This document shows positions 63,723-64,000 of a DNA stretch of 64,000 bases, piece by piece. Positions within the stretch are counted from its first letter, which is position 1. Every line of letters starts with the position of its first letter. The stretch comes from Propionibacteriaceae bacterium (GTDB taxonomy: Bacteria > Actinomycetota > Actinomycetes > Propionibacteriales > Propionibacteriaceae). The DNA is taken from assembly GCA_009782785.1 (NCBI GenBank), contig WRIJ01000001.1, forward strand, positions 124,001-188,000. Reading direction: 5' to 3'. The notes beneath the pieces were generated by a model. It saw only the letters and a program-made list of their open reading frames with translations, did not search any database and was not told the DNA's origin. The translations under genes were made by a program, and so were the position numbers.

Positions 63723-63728
63723 ATCCTA
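63723..63728 (-). promoter_or_regulatory. Leaderless-type -10 box of the his operon
   Basis: TAGGAT on the minus strand ends six bases before the GTG of hisD and overlaps the stop of the upstream membrane-protein gene. Confidence 0.55.
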
Positions 63729-64000
63729 CCCGACCTGGTCGGTTTCCACCGGGGATATGTCTCCAACAGGAACATGGGTAAACCATCGCTGGCGATAGCC
63801 AAGCAACCCAATGATGATAGGCACCATGGCCATTCCCACCCAGATAGCTAAAGGAACCCAGGTCCCACCAGCAAAATCGATGCTGACGACATCGCCTTGG
63901 GCTGCTGAGGCAATGCGTTGTTCAAAATCACGTGGCCCAATAAACTCACCAGTGATTCGGGCTAGGACACCAGCAAGAAGACTTCCCACTCCACCTAAGA
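63726..64000 (-). CDS. C-terminal part of a small membrane protein (5' end outside window)
   Basis: The frame is open to the window edge, so the protein is cut. About 91 residues are visible. A Gly/Leu-rich segment at the left (GSLLAGVLARITGEFIG) may end a membrane helix, and WVPLAIWVGMAMVPIIIGLLGY is a clear helix, followed by a short tail. I do not recognise the family. It ends ten bases before hisD and its stop overlaps the hisD promoter. Confidence 0.6.
   Translation of the reverse strand, partial: LGGVGSLLAGVLARITGEFIGPRDFEQRIASAAQGDVVSIDFAGGTWVPLAIWVGMAMVPIIIGLLGYRQRWFTHVPVGDISPVETDQVG

Overview
The window looks like chromosome from an actinobacterium (Actinomycetota) of moderate G+C content. 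The actinobacterial marks are RbpA, a Ppm1-type dolichol-mannose synthase beside Lnt, a PriA/HisA-like enzyme, two membrane proteins with an N-terminal LRV (leucine-rich repeat variant) module, and many leaderless-type promoters (a TANNNT -10 box six bases before the start codon). A pyrophosphate-type phosphofructokinase that closely resembles, from memory, the Propionibacterium freudenreichii enzyme, plus a BadF/HgdC-type activase, suggest an anaerobic or facultative relative of the Propionibacteriaceae. That placement is inference. I see no phage, insertion sequence or CRISPR array. Almost all the sequence is ordinary chromosomal coding.

Layout. 1-10642 (+): end of prfA, prmC, a Sua5/TsaC-type threonylcarbamoyl-AMP synthase, a WecA/TagO-like transferase, an AtpI-like protein and the complete F1Fo ATP synthase atpBEFHAGDC. 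10643-18335: a repeat-rich gap, PPi-type phosphofructokinase (-), two LRV membrane proteins (+), a second interspersed repeat, an ATP-type phosphofructokinase (+) and dihydrolipoyl dehydrogenase (-). 18336-23603: an HTH-MurA fusion with a palindrome over its promoter, pdxY, a glycerophosphodiesterase coupled to a UMF1-type transporter, and rbpA. 23560-27656 (-): metX, metW, lnt, ppm1. 27795-27870: tRNA-Asn. 28045-32361 (+): a 1438-residue CoA-dehydratase activase-like protein with two ASKHA ATPase modules. 32372-34623 (-): PHP phosphoesterase, trpS, and a lone DUF1778-type protein.

34796-45343 is a nucleoside salvage region. The minus-strand operon runs bmpA, ABC ATPase, two permeases, cdd, deoA, deoC and a PGM2-like phosphopentomutase candidate. 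deoD faces it tail to tail. A strong intrinsic terminator after bmpA probably sets a high level of binding protein relative to the rest. Uptake, deamination, phosphorolysis, mutase and aldolase steps are all present, so the products would be glyceraldehyde-3-phosphate and acetaldehyde.

45472-64000: aspS and hisS (-), a DUF349 protein (+), rel (-), then a long minus-strand run reading hisD, hisC, hisB, hisH, hisA/priA, yebC, ruvC, ruvA, ruvB, yajC, secD, secF, apt, rel. hisF, the partner of hisH, is not in the window. The left edge cuts prfA. The right edge cuts a small membrane protein upstream of hisD.
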